A stretch of 64,000 nt of DNA from assembly GCA_036365455.1 (NCBI GenBank), contig JAWQUS010000011.1, forward strand, positions 2,810,001 through 2,874,000, read 5' to 3'. Of the stretch, positions 42,736 to 52,966 are shown piece by piece. The position numbers and the translations under genes are program-made. The notes beneath the pieces were generated by a model. The model saw only the letters and a program-made list of their open reading frames with translations, had not been told where the DNA came from and searched no databases. Position 1 is the first letter of the stretch; each line of letters starts with the position of its first letter. The stretch is from Macrosoma leucophasiata (Eukaryota > Arthropoda > Insecta > Lepidoptera > Hedylidae).

Positions 42736-42999
42736 GTGCAAGAAATTAAGCTCGATGCTACTACAGAGGCATCTATTTATGAAAATTGAAGATCAGCGCG
42801 TGAGGTCTTTTAGTCACTTACCAAGTTTTGCAATCGTATAACAGCACATAGTTGTACAGAGAGGCTTAGATTTGAATGTCCCATGTTAATTTTGTGGGCA
42901 GGCATAAGGCAACCAAACGAAATTATTGTAGCGCAACCGCACGAAAGTAGTACATCTTTTAGATATCCGTGAAGAGATATCTGTCTGATAAAGGCAATA

Positions 43000-43628
43000 C
43001 AGTAATATCTCGGACTTTCGTGATAGGTGGGACCAAGCAAAACCAGTGTAAGTCGAATTCGCGTAAGTCGGGGTTCACCTTTGCAAGTTTGACTTACTTT
43101 GACTTAAGGTCCTATGTCCCCTAGCTGGAGCAGAGGGCGTTTATAGTGCGTCGCCATCCCAGTCGGTCTTGAGCTTCGCTCTTCATTTCACTCCAGGTCC
43201 TGCCTATGCTCCCCGCCTCTGCGATGATAGACCTCCCCCAGGTCTACTTGGGACGGCCTCGCTTGCGCATTCCTTGAGGATTCCAGTCTAGGGCTTGCCT
43301 CGGTATTTGTTCAGGGTCCCTTCGGAGTGTGTGGCCAATCTAGTTCCATTTTCGGCGTTTGATTTGCTAGGCGATCGGGTCTTCATGAGAAATCAGTAAA
43401 CAGTCAGTCAGTTTCTCAGGTCAGTAAACACTGAGAATAACCTTTGCATATATTAGGTACAAATAAGTATTTTTTTGGTTTTTTTGGATGACATAATTAT
43501 AGGTAAATCAATAATGTACACTCGAACTTCTTGTAAAACGAAAACTGACCGAGTGGAGTGAGGAAACCACGTATTTTGGCATTCGCGTATAATAACGAGG
43601 AAGCGTAAGTCGGGGTATTACTTTACTG
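43000..43628. mobile_element. pogo/Tigger-like TIR element with LINE insertion
   Basis: The ends CAGTAATATCTCGGACTTTCG and inverted CAGTAAAGTAATACCCCGAC are flanked by TA at 42998-42999 and 43629-43630. TA targets and CAGT termini fit pogo-like elements. The interior holds a reversed LINE fragment and no transposase. Confidence 0.45.
43121..43385 (-). pseudogene. RTE-type LINE C-terminal fragment with stops
   Basis: The minus-strand frame gives [31 protein letters not shown], stop, TWGRSIIAEAGSIGRTWSEM, KSEAQDRLGWRRTINALCSS then TAG. This is the conserved end of RTE-like ORFs (W-x-GH-x-LR...GKRKRGRP..TWRR). In-frame stops mark decay. It lies within the pogo-like element. Confidence 0.75.
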
Positions 43629-43744
43629 TACTTAAACAAAGAAGTAACGCTATAGTTATTAGAACTTCTAGCTAAAATCCTAAAGAAGCAATCGAGAGGA
43701 AAACATTTAGACACCTGGCTAGTGGCTAAAAATACAATTAATAC

Positions 43745-43910
43745 TACACGTACGAATTCCAACTGCAAAGAAAAATGCACTCAACTCACATCCCCTTATG
43801 TATTCTGTTTTTGAACGAGCTAGAGAAATATGTTGACACCCGACCCTTCGATGTCGTAACAAATTGCCGAAAAGAATATATAGGACGTGCAAGAAATTAA
43901 GTTCCTGGAA
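43745..43910 (+). repeat. Duplicated segment with coding-like match, copy 2
   Basis: Partner of 42575-42735, on the far side of the pogo-like element. After the shared TGA the frame continues HPTLRCRNKLPKRIYRTCKK, not conserved in copy 1. Confidence 0.5.
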
Positions 43911-44253
43911 CAAAATAAGGGCGAGGGAATAGAATGATAGGAATTGGGGTTGGCAGTTGTATTGAGTTTTGAAGATCTGGAGCGGAATTTGTTTGCTTGG
44001 GAAATTATGGATTGGTTAAGATTTTTTGTGAAGAAACAAATGACTTTTCAGTCTGAGTTAATCCTTAGTGATTACTGAACATTCAGGAAGGTTCATCAAT
44101 ATATAAATAGACGACATAACGTTCAAATTATTTTCCTTGTCATTTAGGCGATTTTTTTGTTTCGTTGATATATTTGGTAGATACCCATTGATGAGTTTTA
44201 ATTGTAAAATCATTTCAAAAAAGAAGTTCCTTAATGTACCAGGAAATTTTAAC

Positions 44254-44594
44254 ATTATACGTCCCACTGCTGGGCACGAGTATCTCCCTTTTTTGAGGGG
44301 AGGCCTGGAGCTTACTCCACCACGCTGCTCCAATGCGGGTTGGTGGAGATACGGGTTAGTGGCCAACCCACTGACGGATGTTTTCAAACCGCCCATAAGG
44401 CCTCCGACAAGGTTTAACGACTGCTATCTATCGATACCAACCGGGACGGCTTAACGAGCCCTTCGAATCACGGAAACGCGCATTTTAATTTGCCAGCGGT
44501 CACCCATCATACACCCGACCGCGCCCGTATCGCTTAACCGAGTAGATCGCTAACGATCTACACCAGCCGCGAAGCCATGCGCGCGAGCTTATTA
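44254..44594 (+). mobile_element. Repeat C, long copy
   Basis: From CCCACTGCTGGGCACGAGT through GATACGGGTTAGTGGCC, ACCGCCCATAAGGCCTCC and ATCACCCGACC-like text to CCATGCGCGCGAGC. It matches 59143-59505 throughout. No poly-A, so class is uncertain. Confidence 0.8.
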
Positions 44595-44694
44595 CCAGTA
44601 CATGATTTAAGTGATATAGATGTATAAGTAAATCCTGAAAAATATAATATAATTCAATTCGCCTTAATCTTCTTGCGTTGTATTAATTGCCAAA

Positions 44695-44825
44695 AACCTT
44701 CGATAAATGGGCAGTGTTAGATAACACTGAAGGAATTTTTCAAATCGGATCAGTATTTTCTGAGATAAGCGCGTTCAAGCAAACAAACAAACAAACTCTT
44801 CAGCTTTATAATATTAGTATAGATT
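44695..44825 (+). mobile_element. T4 tail
   Basis: CTTCGATAAATGGG, TTTTTCAAATCGGATCAG and CTTCAGCTTTATAATATTAG, inverted relative to 14691-14876. Confidence 0.55.
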
Positions 44826-44926
44826 AAATTACAGACATGAAGTATTTTGTTTTATTGTTAGAACCTTGTTTACAACATAAACGAAGTACTGAAGTACATA
44901 GGTACTTAAGATTTAAGATTTGTTGT

Positions 44927-44992
44927 ATTTAAGATTTGTAAAGAGACCATTCTAGATATAGATCTAGAATGGTCTCTTTACAAATCTTAAAT
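44927..44992. repeat. Perfect 31-bp stem hairpin
   Basis: 44927-44957 and 44962-44992 are exact reverse complements with loop ATAG. Inside the stem lie AAAGAGACCATTCTAGAT and its mirror. No flanking target duplication. Confidence 0.95.
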
Positions 44993-45061
44993 TCGTTATA
45001 TCTTTCAAACATTGCGTCAGAATTATTATGTACAGTTACATTGATAAAACGGACTTCCATA

Positions 45062-45246
45062 AAAACATGCATCCCTTATTTTAATCCCTTTAGGGTTTTA
45101 TTTAAATAACCTATGTTTTTTTTTGCAGGTATTGCACTATCTCCATTCGAAATTTGATTGAAATCGGTTTAGCCGTTTTTACGTGAAAGTGAGTCATAGA
45201 GAAAGACAGACAGTCGTAGACTGTTTTGCATTTATGATATTAATAA
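45062..45246 (+). mobile_element. T1 tail
   Basis: GGGTTTTATTTAAATAACC, GAAATCGGTTTAGCCGTTTTTACGTG and CATTTATGATATTAAT. The ACTAGCTG head is lost. Confidence 0.5.
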
Positions 45247-45639
45247 GAAATAATATTATAATATGATAAAATCATGACGTGTGTTTAATTATAATCTAAC
45301 TTGTTATTAACAAATCTATAATTAGGCGACAAAAAAATGGCTTCGTTAAAAACATAGGTATTTTATCGTTTAACCATCTTTCGACTTACAAACAGAAACG
45401 TTTGGTAAGTAGGTAAACAAAACCCTAATTAATTAAATTAGTAATTTCATTTATGAATGATAAAATGAATTTAATTTATTATATTTCCAGCATTGAAACC
45501 ATGAACGAGTCCTTGCTCTGTTATTATTTTTACAGTGTTGTTTTTACCGGACCCTTTTCTTAAAACAATTGAATGGAACAAGCTCAAGAACAAGGTACTG
45601 TCGTGCACAGCCGGATGTCTCGCGGATATTTGTTTTCTC

Positions 45640-45790
45640 TCTGTTGTACGCCACTGTGCGCGACTGTACCGCTACCGGCGTACAGATGTTAACATATGCC
45701 CGTGTTTTCTTTATTTAAGAGATCTGTTTGTTACTTTTTGTACGGATCCGCGGCGCCTCCGGTCGCTCACTTATTATTTATGGCGGTGAA
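45640..45790 (+). repeat. Unclassified duplicated segment (partner 34535-34680)
   Basis: See partner. This copy is GC-richer, and an ORF of 84 codons crossing it (45535-45789) is not shared with the partner. Confidence 0.5.
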
Positions 45791-45930
45791 TGTACGAAAT
45801 GCGAAGATGTTTGGTGAATAGAAGTGATTTTATTGGGTTTTAATATTTTATGTTTGTGTCTGATGAGTTTTGGTTCATATTTTGTTATTTATAAAATAGA
45901 TTTACTTTCTACCAGTCTTGTGATTTTTCC

Positions 45931-46214
45931 TTTTTTTTATGTAATGGAAGTGGTAAACAAGCATGCACTTCACATTGATGTTAAGTGATTACTGCAGCCT
46001 ATAGTCACCCACACAAAGACCAAGGTCAAAATGCAGATGCGTTACCACTCCTGAGGCCAAGGTGTTATGCCTCTGTGCCGGAAATTACGGGGCCGTACAT
46101 CACCACCTGACCGGAACACGATAGTGCTGAACACTACCATTTAGCGGCAAGTATATTAGGTAATGCGGTAGCGCCTACGCCCACGAGCAACGTCACTGGA
46201 GCTCTACCACCAGT
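45931..46214 (-). mobile_element. SINE A, full length, near consensus
   Basis: Poly-T at 45931-45938, then ATGTAATGGAAGTGG through GAGCTCTACCACCAGT. Good reference copy. Confidence 0.9.
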
Positions 46215-46215
46215 G

Positions 46216-46838
46216 AAAAAATTTCTATTGTTTTACATTGGAATGGATGGATGGATCGGCACCAGAAAACGGAACACACGTAAATACAGACTAATGTACT
46301 GCCTCCCTCTTGCTAAGGACTTACCGTAGCTGTTTTTCGTCTCTGTATTATCTTACCAGATCTCAGGTTAGAATTTATATGCTGCCAATATAAAGCCTAA
46401 CATAATGTAGAAAAAAAAACCATAACTCTGTAAGTCCTGTTTCCCAATCATCAAATTCGATTCCTGCCCGAAGTCAAATTTTTCTCTCCGTCTTTTCTTT
46501 AATTCCTCAATTGACATTAAAATATTTTAACTGACTCATCGCTTTCAGGCTGAGCACTGTTTTCGACGATCAATACCGATACCACTTCCAACCACTTTAC
46601 ATCAGTATAAGCAGCTCCGGTACGATATCGCGCAAGTTTTCACATAAGTCAAGCCACTTGATTTGGTAGCAGAGTTTATTATTTGTGCTCGCCGATACGC
46701 GTGTACATATTTCTTATTTTATTGCGTTACACTAAATCATTGTTTCACTCTTAAATCTATGTCTGAATCATCGTCTGCGTGATCTAAATATAATTGATTT
46801 TTGACTGCAAATAATTTGCCTCGAAGTAGTGAACCTGG
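46216..46838. other. Intergenic stretch
   Basis: Nothing recognised; weakly GC-richer at 46555-46640. Confidence 0.35.
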
Positions 46839-46985
46839 AATTAAAGTATTTTTATTATGTAATTTAAGTGGTACACAAGCAGTTCACATTGATGTTAAGT
46901 GATGACTGCAGCCTATACATTCGTAAGTAGGTAAGCTTCTTCCCGCCTGGTTCCATGAAGGTTATTTTGCGAATGAAATATATTT

Positions 46986-47278
46986 ACTGGTGGCAGAGTT
47001 CCAGTGACGGAGCTCGCGGGCGTAGGCACCACCGCATTACCTAATATACTTGCCGCTAAATGGGAGTGTTCAGCACTATCGTGTTCCGGTCAGGTGGTAA
47101 TGTACGGCCCTGTAATTTCCGGCACAGAGGCATAACACCTAATGCCTCAGGAGTGGCAGCGCATCTGCATTTTGACCTCTGGTCATTGTGTGGGTGTCTA
47201 TAGGCTGCAGTCATCACTTAACATCAATGTGAACTTCATGCTTGTTTGCCACCTTTGGTACATAAAAAAAAAAAAAAA
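46986..47278 (+). mobile_element. SINE A (in duplication copy 1)
   Basis: Near-consensus copy from ACTGGTGGCAGAG to a 16-A run. Confidence 0.85.
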
Positions 47279-47422
47279 TTAAAGTATTTTTTTATGTAAT
47301 TTAAGTGGTACACAAGCAGTTCACATTGATGTTAAGTAATGACTGCAGCCTATACGTTCGTAAGTAGGTAAGCTTCTTCCCGCCTGGTTCCATGAAGGTT
47401 ATTTTGCGAATGAAATATATTT

Positions 47423-47706
47423 ACTGGTGGCAGAGTTCCAGTGACGGAGCTCGCGGTCGTAGGCACCACCGCATTATCTAATATACTTGCCGCTAAATGG
47501 TAGTGTTCAGCACTATCGTGTTCCGGCAAGATGGTAATGTACAGACCTGTAATTTCTGATACGGAGGCATGATACCTTAGGCCTCTAAAGTGGCAACGCA
47601 TCTACATTGAAATCTCTGGTTTAATGTACCTATCAGGGGCCACTGTATTACTTACCATCAATGTAAACTCTATCCTTGTTTACCACTTCATGATATATAG
47701 AAAAAA
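47423..47706 (+). mobile_element. SINE A (in duplication copy 2)
   Basis: The head matches 46986-47110; the 3' half is much more diverged and ends in a short A run. Confidence 0.8.
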
Positions 47707-47722
47707 TATCGGTACGCACTAC

Positions 47723-47776
47723 ATCTCCACTGATGGAGCTCGCAAGCGTAGGCACCAGCGCATTACCTAATCTACG
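47723..47776 (+). mobile_element. SINE A head fragment cut by SINE B
   Basis: CTGATGGAGCTCGCAAGCG to ATTACCTAATCTACGT, ending where SINE B begins. Confidence 0.7.
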
Positions 47777-48056
47777 TACATAACTTCAAGCCTGTAATCC
47801 CCGAAGGGTAGGTAGGCAGAGGTAAATGCACGCATTCAAGCATGCATGCAAACACCCACAATTTGTTGGTTACGTTTTTGGCCCATGTAACAGGTGGCGA
47901 GCCTGTTGCCATCCCCGGACACATTACCGAACTCCGAGGTACTGGGGAAACTTCATCACTTCATACAGAAAAATCCCAATAGAACCAGAGATAATGGATT
48001 ATCATTATATACAACGTGTCACAGGATTAAATGTGCATCCCGAAACTAGTTAGTTC
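47777..48056 (-). mobile_element. SINE B, head degraded
   Basis: From ACATAACTTCAAGCCTG through GTAACAGGTGGCGAGCCTG. The tRNA-like head is not recognisable. Confidence 0.8.
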
Positions 48057-48059
48057 AGA

Positions 48060-48590
48060 ATCGATAACCGAATCGGTTTCAGGCATTTTTGATATAGGTA
48101 ATATTTTGTCCCAAAATTAATTACAATTAAGAAAATTATGGTCACCCATTCGGTGAATAGTCAATACAAACGAAACTGAGACTAACGTCTATGCAAAATG
48201 AAATGCTAGTATTAACATGTTTATTAGAACTCGTTGAGGCGTGCTTTTTATTATAAATAAAAATTAAAGAAACAAAATAGTGGAAATTAATCTTATTACT
48301 AGCGAGTGTTAAATAAGGGTACGCAGGTTACGCTACATCACATTGCAACAGTGTGCGTGTGAGTAGGTTCGTGTTTTATGTGCACGTATCTAGAGGTAAG
48401 GTAAGTGTGCATAGGGTGTGCATACTGTTCATACAAATTGAGGACACATTATTTCCTAAATAAAAAAATTTAAATACATAAACATGTAATTTCGGTACAT
48501 TTATTATGATTATAACTCGATTTTATAATCGGGGTGTTAGAGAGTGTGCATTATTCCCGTTATATCTTGTATATTATGTCTTTATGATAG
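48060..48590. other. AT-rich stretch
   Basis: A GTGTGCGTGTGAGTAGG-type low-complexity patch lies near 48350-48440; otherwise nothing recognised. Confidence 0.4.
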
Positions 48591-48591
48591 T

Positions 48592-48667
48592 TATTACGGG
48601 GTTATACATTACCATCTAATCGGAACACGATAGTGCTGAACCACTAACTACCATTTAGCGGCAAAAT
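48592..48667 (-). mobile_element. SINE A fragment
   Basis: ATTACGGGGTTATACATTACC to CCATTTAGCGGCAA. Confidence 0.75.
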
Positions 48668-49058
48668 TTACTAATGTCAGCGTTGTGAACGCAGACGCCA
48701 ATCATTATTCTAAGGAATATTAATTCCTTCATACTCTATATCAGTATTTAAGACTTCGTAGGTACTCTTCAAAGATATTTACCAAATGAGCCATAGAGCA
48801 TTCAAATGTCAAGCCAATTTTAATGTTTTTAGCTGAGGCCGATTTTTTGTACGAAGACGCTGTGTATGATGAAATAAAGATAATTTGACGTAGAAATGAC
48901 AGGTTATGACGTCCTTTTTCTATTATGGCGCGGTTTTCGTGTGTTCGTGAACAAGACATGTCAAAAATAATTTATGACATTCAGCCAATACTTTCAAATA
49001 GGGCTGACCGCGTTTTTTGTATCAAAGAAGGTCGAGAATTCACTTAAAGATTTCATGT

Positions 49059-49888
49059 TACGTAACTAGGGTTTCTGCTCGAGACTTCTCGAACTCGAGA
49101 CAACTCGATAGTTTCGCCTTCATTCGAGACGAGAAATAAATAACCGACTAAATAAATAACCGATTTTGCCGCTTTTACCAATGAAAACGTCACCCGCGCA
49201 CTACAGATACGTGCAGCGGACTTCTCACTATACCGCATCATACCAGCTACTAACTAGTATGATGCGGGAGACTCCCGAGGAGACGGGAGACTGACGAACT
49301 GGCAGTTAGTCATCCTCCTGCTCAGATTGGTCGGTGAATCTCGTGCCGTGCCTGTGTGTGACTACGCCGGCACAAAGTAGTAAGTACCCAAAATAATATA
49401 ATTGAAAAGCTCTAATACAAGTGGATTAGTCCGACACTTGCAAAGCATTCATAAAAAACTTTGAAAACTGAGTCGCAGGCTGCTTCAACCAATTCAACCG
49501 CTGATAATGAAGATGAACAGCCTCCGAAATCTAAGCCTCAACAAACTTTTGACTTTGCACAACACCAGAAGACCCTCGGTGGAATTGTATCAGGTTTAGC
49601 TGCAAAAAATGGTCTCACCATTCGACAAATCACAAAAAGTGAATTTATAAAAGAATCAATTCAGAGCAGATCATTTTAGTTACTTACGTTTTGTATTTCT
49701 AACTTGTAATGCAAAGTATGTTACAGCAAAACAATTCTGATTTTATTTGTTTTTCATTTTATTTTCTGTTTCATTTACAATTTCTTACGAAAGACTCGAG
49801 AGTCGAGACAACTCGAAAAATTGGAGTCGAGAATTCTCGAAACTCGAGAAAAAAAATGAGGCGAGAAACCAGAAACCCTATACGTAAC
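49059..49888 (+). mobile_element. Non-autonomous hAT transposon with 8-bp target duplication
   Basis: TACGTAAC flanks the element at 49059-49066 and 49881-49888. The termini TAGGGTTTCTG and (CA)GAAACCCTA are inverted. The subterminal regions are full of CTCGAGA/ACTCGA motifs, as expected for transposase-binding sites. The element is 814 bp and keeps only the N-terminal part of a hAT transposase. Confidence 0.9.
49410..49679 (+). pseudogene. hAT transposase N-terminal remnant (BED finger end plus linker)
   Basis: TSGLVRHLQSIHKK (from about 49417) fits the histidine end of a BED zinc finger, the DNA-binding domain of hAT transposases. A frameshift in the following A run moves into the frame that reads ESQAASTNSTADNEDEQPPK, then QHQKTLGGIVSGLAAKNGLT and IRQITKSEF, stopping at 49679. 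That second part resembles the acidic linker and first conserved segment of hAT transposases. The catalytic and dimerisation domains are absent, so it needs another element to move. Confidence 0.7.
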
Positions 49889-49901
49889 AAAACTTTTTTG
49901 T

Positions 49902-50244
49902 GAAAACTATTGTAACGTAACTTTACGCCTGTAATCCCCGAAGGGGTAGGCAGAGGTAAATTCATGCATTCAAGCATACATGCAAACACCCACGTTTCGT
50001 CGGTTACGTTTTTGGCCCACGTAACAGGTGGCGAGCCTGTTGACACCTCCGGGCACATTACCTAACTTCGAAGTACTGGAAAAATTCCAGAAAATGGAAA
50101 AATTCCAATAGAATAAGAGATAAAGGACTTTACACCGTTATCTCTGATAACTCCCTACCCGGGAATCGAACCCAGGACCTAAGCGTAGTAGTAGTGGCCT
50201 GCTACCACTAGGCTATCGAGGCAGCTAATTAAGAAAACTATTGT
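49902..50244 (-). mobile_element. SINE B, full length, with 12-bp target duplication
   Basis: GAAAACTATTGT occurs at 49902-49913 and 50233-50244. Between them the minus strand carries the tRNA-like head with B box GGGTTCGATTCCCGGG and the ACGTAACTTTACGCC end. It lies 13 bp from the hAT element. Confidence 0.92.
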
Positions 50245-50345
50245 CATTTCACTTAAACCGGCAAACCACACGCGAGTTCAGATAGTTTTGGAGCTAACAA
50301 GTAGAACGCTTTGATATTGATAAGTCTATACATATACATATAATA

Positions 50346-50876
50346 TAGTAGGGGAGCCCAGGATGCTATTTTTGGATTTACTCGAGCGCGTCACAACATT
50401 AAACAACACAACACTAAATCTAAGGTTCGTATATAAAGACGCGGCCGAAGAATAGTCTTAAAAAAAATTATAAATGTCGCTACGATCTTACTCATCTTCC
50501 GAATTGTCTGAATTTTGGATAGGAGCGTTGTTTGGCCACATTTTAAACCCTCACAGAATATCTGACACGCTCTTGACCCCAAGACGTTGATGCCGCGTCC
50601 TCTTCAAAAACATTTGATTCGTTCAAAAATGAAGGTGAAAAATTACTCAAGAATGTCAGATACTGAGAGGATCTAAAGTGAACCCCATCAAAGCTCCCAT
50701 CCAAAATTCTGACAATTTGGATGCGAGGCAAGCTCGTGGCGGAAGCCCTAAGAGTTCGGCCTTTTATGGAAATCTTAGATTTGGTGGAGGTACTGAATTG
50801 GGTGCAAGGTATCTCCTATAACTTAATCTGACGCGCTGGAGTAAATTCAAAAATCCCCTCTTGGGCTCCCATACTA
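50346..50876. mobile_element. TIR DNA element, about 48-bp inverted ends
   Basis: TAGTAGGGGAGCCCA with TTTTTGGATTTACTC and AGCGCGTCA on the left. The inverse on the right has TGGGCTCCCATACTA. Two adjacent minus ORFs inside overlap in different frames and match no transposase that I recognise. Superfamily unknown. Confidence 0.7.
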
Positions 50877-51007
50877 ATACAAATGGATGATAATTAATTC
50901 ACTTTATGAAGTGAATTAAATGGATGCGTTGTGACGTCTTCTGTCTTCGCCTTAATGTATATTCTTGTTCCGTCATACTTACCTGATATATTCTTATATC
51001 CTGATAT

Positions 51008-51415
51008 TTACACATAAAGACTGAACAACAAAACCAATACATTAGATATAAACCCACCAACAGCATTCTGGAAAACACCCTCGCATTTGAATGCCCATTT
51101 AATAGATTTATTGCAGGTGTAAGTATTCGGGGAGATATACCTAAAGAGCCCGATGACAGCAATTGAAATATCTGCGAGATACGATTCCTTACATCTATCT
51201 GATTCGTCTTTGAGGATTATAGTCAATTTTCCTCGACTGTTCTATATGCTTACTAGCTAAAAGATATACATTATTACCGACTGATTTCTTATTAAACTGA
51301 TGGTATATTTTGCTCCTGCTAATGTACTGTATTCTTGTAAATCATGTTCATCTAGGACAATATTTTGAAAGAGGCTCGACTGGTAAAGCACTTTTTGGTA
51401 TGATGTGATTGTAAT
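51008..51415 (-). pseudogene. Tandem array unit A (unrecognised protein block)
   Basis: The minus strand first reads YQKVLYQSSLFQN, IVLDEHDLQEYS, TLAGAKYTISLIRNQS. After about 12 codons with two stops it reads KLTIILKDESDRCKES, YLADISIAVIG, KSIKWAFKCEGVFQN, AVGGFISNVLVLLFSLYV then TAA. The last 20 residues are hydrophobic, like a C-terminal membrane anchor. Units B-E repeat these motifs. I recognise no family. Stops suggest a pseudogene or short introns. Confidence 0.6.
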
Positions 51416-51571
51416 TATTAGGAAAAGGATTGTTATAGTTATATAACCTACAAGCTTTATTCATTTTTATTCATAAAGAAAAAAGTATGTGCTTCATGAT
51501 TATCGTTATCAGATATACCTATAGACTACAGTGTCCGAACTTACTATACTCACTAAACTGTCCGAACGGAC

Positions 51572-52014
51572 TTAGCCTGATTTATTCCACACATACAGAT
51601 TGAACAACAAAACCAATACGGCAGATAAAAACCCACCAACTGCCTTCCCGAACACACCCCCGCATTTGAAAGTCCATTTACTGGATTTATCGCGACCCAA
51701 AATACGTACGATGACAGCAATTGAAATATCTGCGAAATACGATTCCTTCTTAAAGGTACGATTCCAAACTCCGCTGCCGCAACAGTGCTGCCGCAGCACC
51801 ATATTTCTCGATTTTCTATTGCGTTGCTGCCGCGACATTGTCGCGTGGCTCGGAATGTAATCTCATATAAACTTATAGAGAATATTATGGATACCAGAAG
51901 GTCAGCGGCAGCACTGCAGCGGCAGCACTGCTGTGCGCAGCGGAGTTAGGAATCGTACCTTTAGTCTGTCTCATTTATCTTTGACGGCGATAATCGATTT
52001 ACCTCGGTAGTTTT
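51572..52014 (-). pseudogene. Tandem array unit B, split by a MITE
   Basis: Reads GKSIIAVKDK, stop, DRLK before the MITE and KESYFADISIAVI, DKSSKWTFKCGGVFGKAVGG, FLSAVLVLLFNLYVWNKSG, TAA after it. The residues either side join exactly where unit A is continuous, so the MITE at 51751-51963 inserted into a formed unit. No upstream YQKVL block was seen. Confidence 0.6.
51751..51963. mobile_element. MITE with TA-flanked inverted ends
   Basis: The ends TAAAGGTACGATTCC and inverse pair over about 26 bp with one mismatch. The interior is rich in GCTGCCGC and GCAGCAC repeats that also pair. Palindromic spacing favours a TA target. Confidence 0.8.
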
Positions 52015-52281
52015 AATGTTTCAAATCTAACGCATTTCGTATTTTATCAGTTACTTTATAATCAATTAATTTTATTTAGTCCAAATTAAAATTATGTTAT
52101 AATCATGAATCATATCCAGGTATTTTTTTTACTATTTGCTACAGCGATTAAGCAGGTTCGTTTACTGTTGTTTTAATTTTGCGGAAACAGAATTAAGTAG
52201 GTAAGAAATAGAGCCATTATTTTGTTGAATAATTTTTTTTAATTCAAATTAACACAATTTTAACAAACTGTATAATAGTAC

Positions 52282-52564
52282 TTTTTATGTAATAAAAGTG
52301 ACAAACAAGCGTGCAGTTCACATTGATGTTAAGTGATGACTGCAGCCTATAGACACCCACACAATGACCAGATGTCAAAATGCAGATGAGCTGCTACTCC
52401 TCCAGGCATTAGGTGTTATGCCTCTGTGCCGGAAATTACAAATCCGTACATTACCACCTGACCGTAACATGATAGTGCTTAACACTACCATTTAGCGGCC
52501 AGTATATTAGGTAATGCGGTGATCCCTACGCCCGCGAGCTCCGTCACTGGAGCTCCACCACCAG
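52282..52564 (-). mobile_element. SINE A, full length
   Basis: ATGTAATAAAAGTGACAAAC tail side to GCTCCACCACCAGT head. It lies between array units B and C. Confidence 0.85.
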
Positions 52565-52635
52565 TAAATATATAAATACTATTGTGATAACTGCCAAAAT
52601 AACGAGACAATTTGCTTTGTGTATTTTTGTGGTTG

Positions 52636-52875
52636 TCTGATTTATTCCACATATAAAGATTGAACAACAAAACCAATACGGCAGATATAAGCCCACCAAC
52701 TGCCTTCCCGTACACACCCCCGAATTTGAATGTCCATTAACTAGATTTATCGCGGGTGAAAGTATTCGGGGAGATATCTGTAAGGCGTCCGATGACAGCA
52801 ATTGAAATATCTGCGAGATACGATTCCTTCCTTACGTCTATCTTATTCGTCTTTGATTATAATGGTCGATTGGTT
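52636..52875 (-). pseudogene. Tandem array unit C
   Basis: Reads TIIIKDE, stop, DRRK, then a 4-bp duplication shifts frame. It continues ESYLADISIAVIGRLTDIS, PNTFTRDKSS, stop, WTFKFGGVYGKAVGGLISAV, LVLLFNLYMWNKSD. One TAA replaces the Lys codon of other units. The terminal stop is lost. Confidence 0.6.
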
Positions 52876-52966
52876 TTGGCTGTTATTGTGCTAACAAGCA
52901 TAGAACATTTCAAATCTTATGAGACAATTTTCTTAAATTGACGTGTATTAACCATAATCTAATTCT

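Larger units (their letters stand above)
46839..47714. repeat. 437-bp tandem duplication containing paired SINE A pieces
   Basis: The unit is: minus-strand SINE A tail, TTCGTAAGTAGGTAAGCTTC spacer, plus-strand SINE A. It occurs at 46839 and again 437-438 bp later. The first 300 bp or so match closely; after TTCCGG in the SINE the two copies diverge strongly. Confidence 0.85.

Noticed and set aside
51240..51300. Short introns linking the two blocks of array units A and D
   Set aside because: The implied introns would be about 35 bp, too short for insects; unit E reads through without one. In-frame stops are the simpler explanation.
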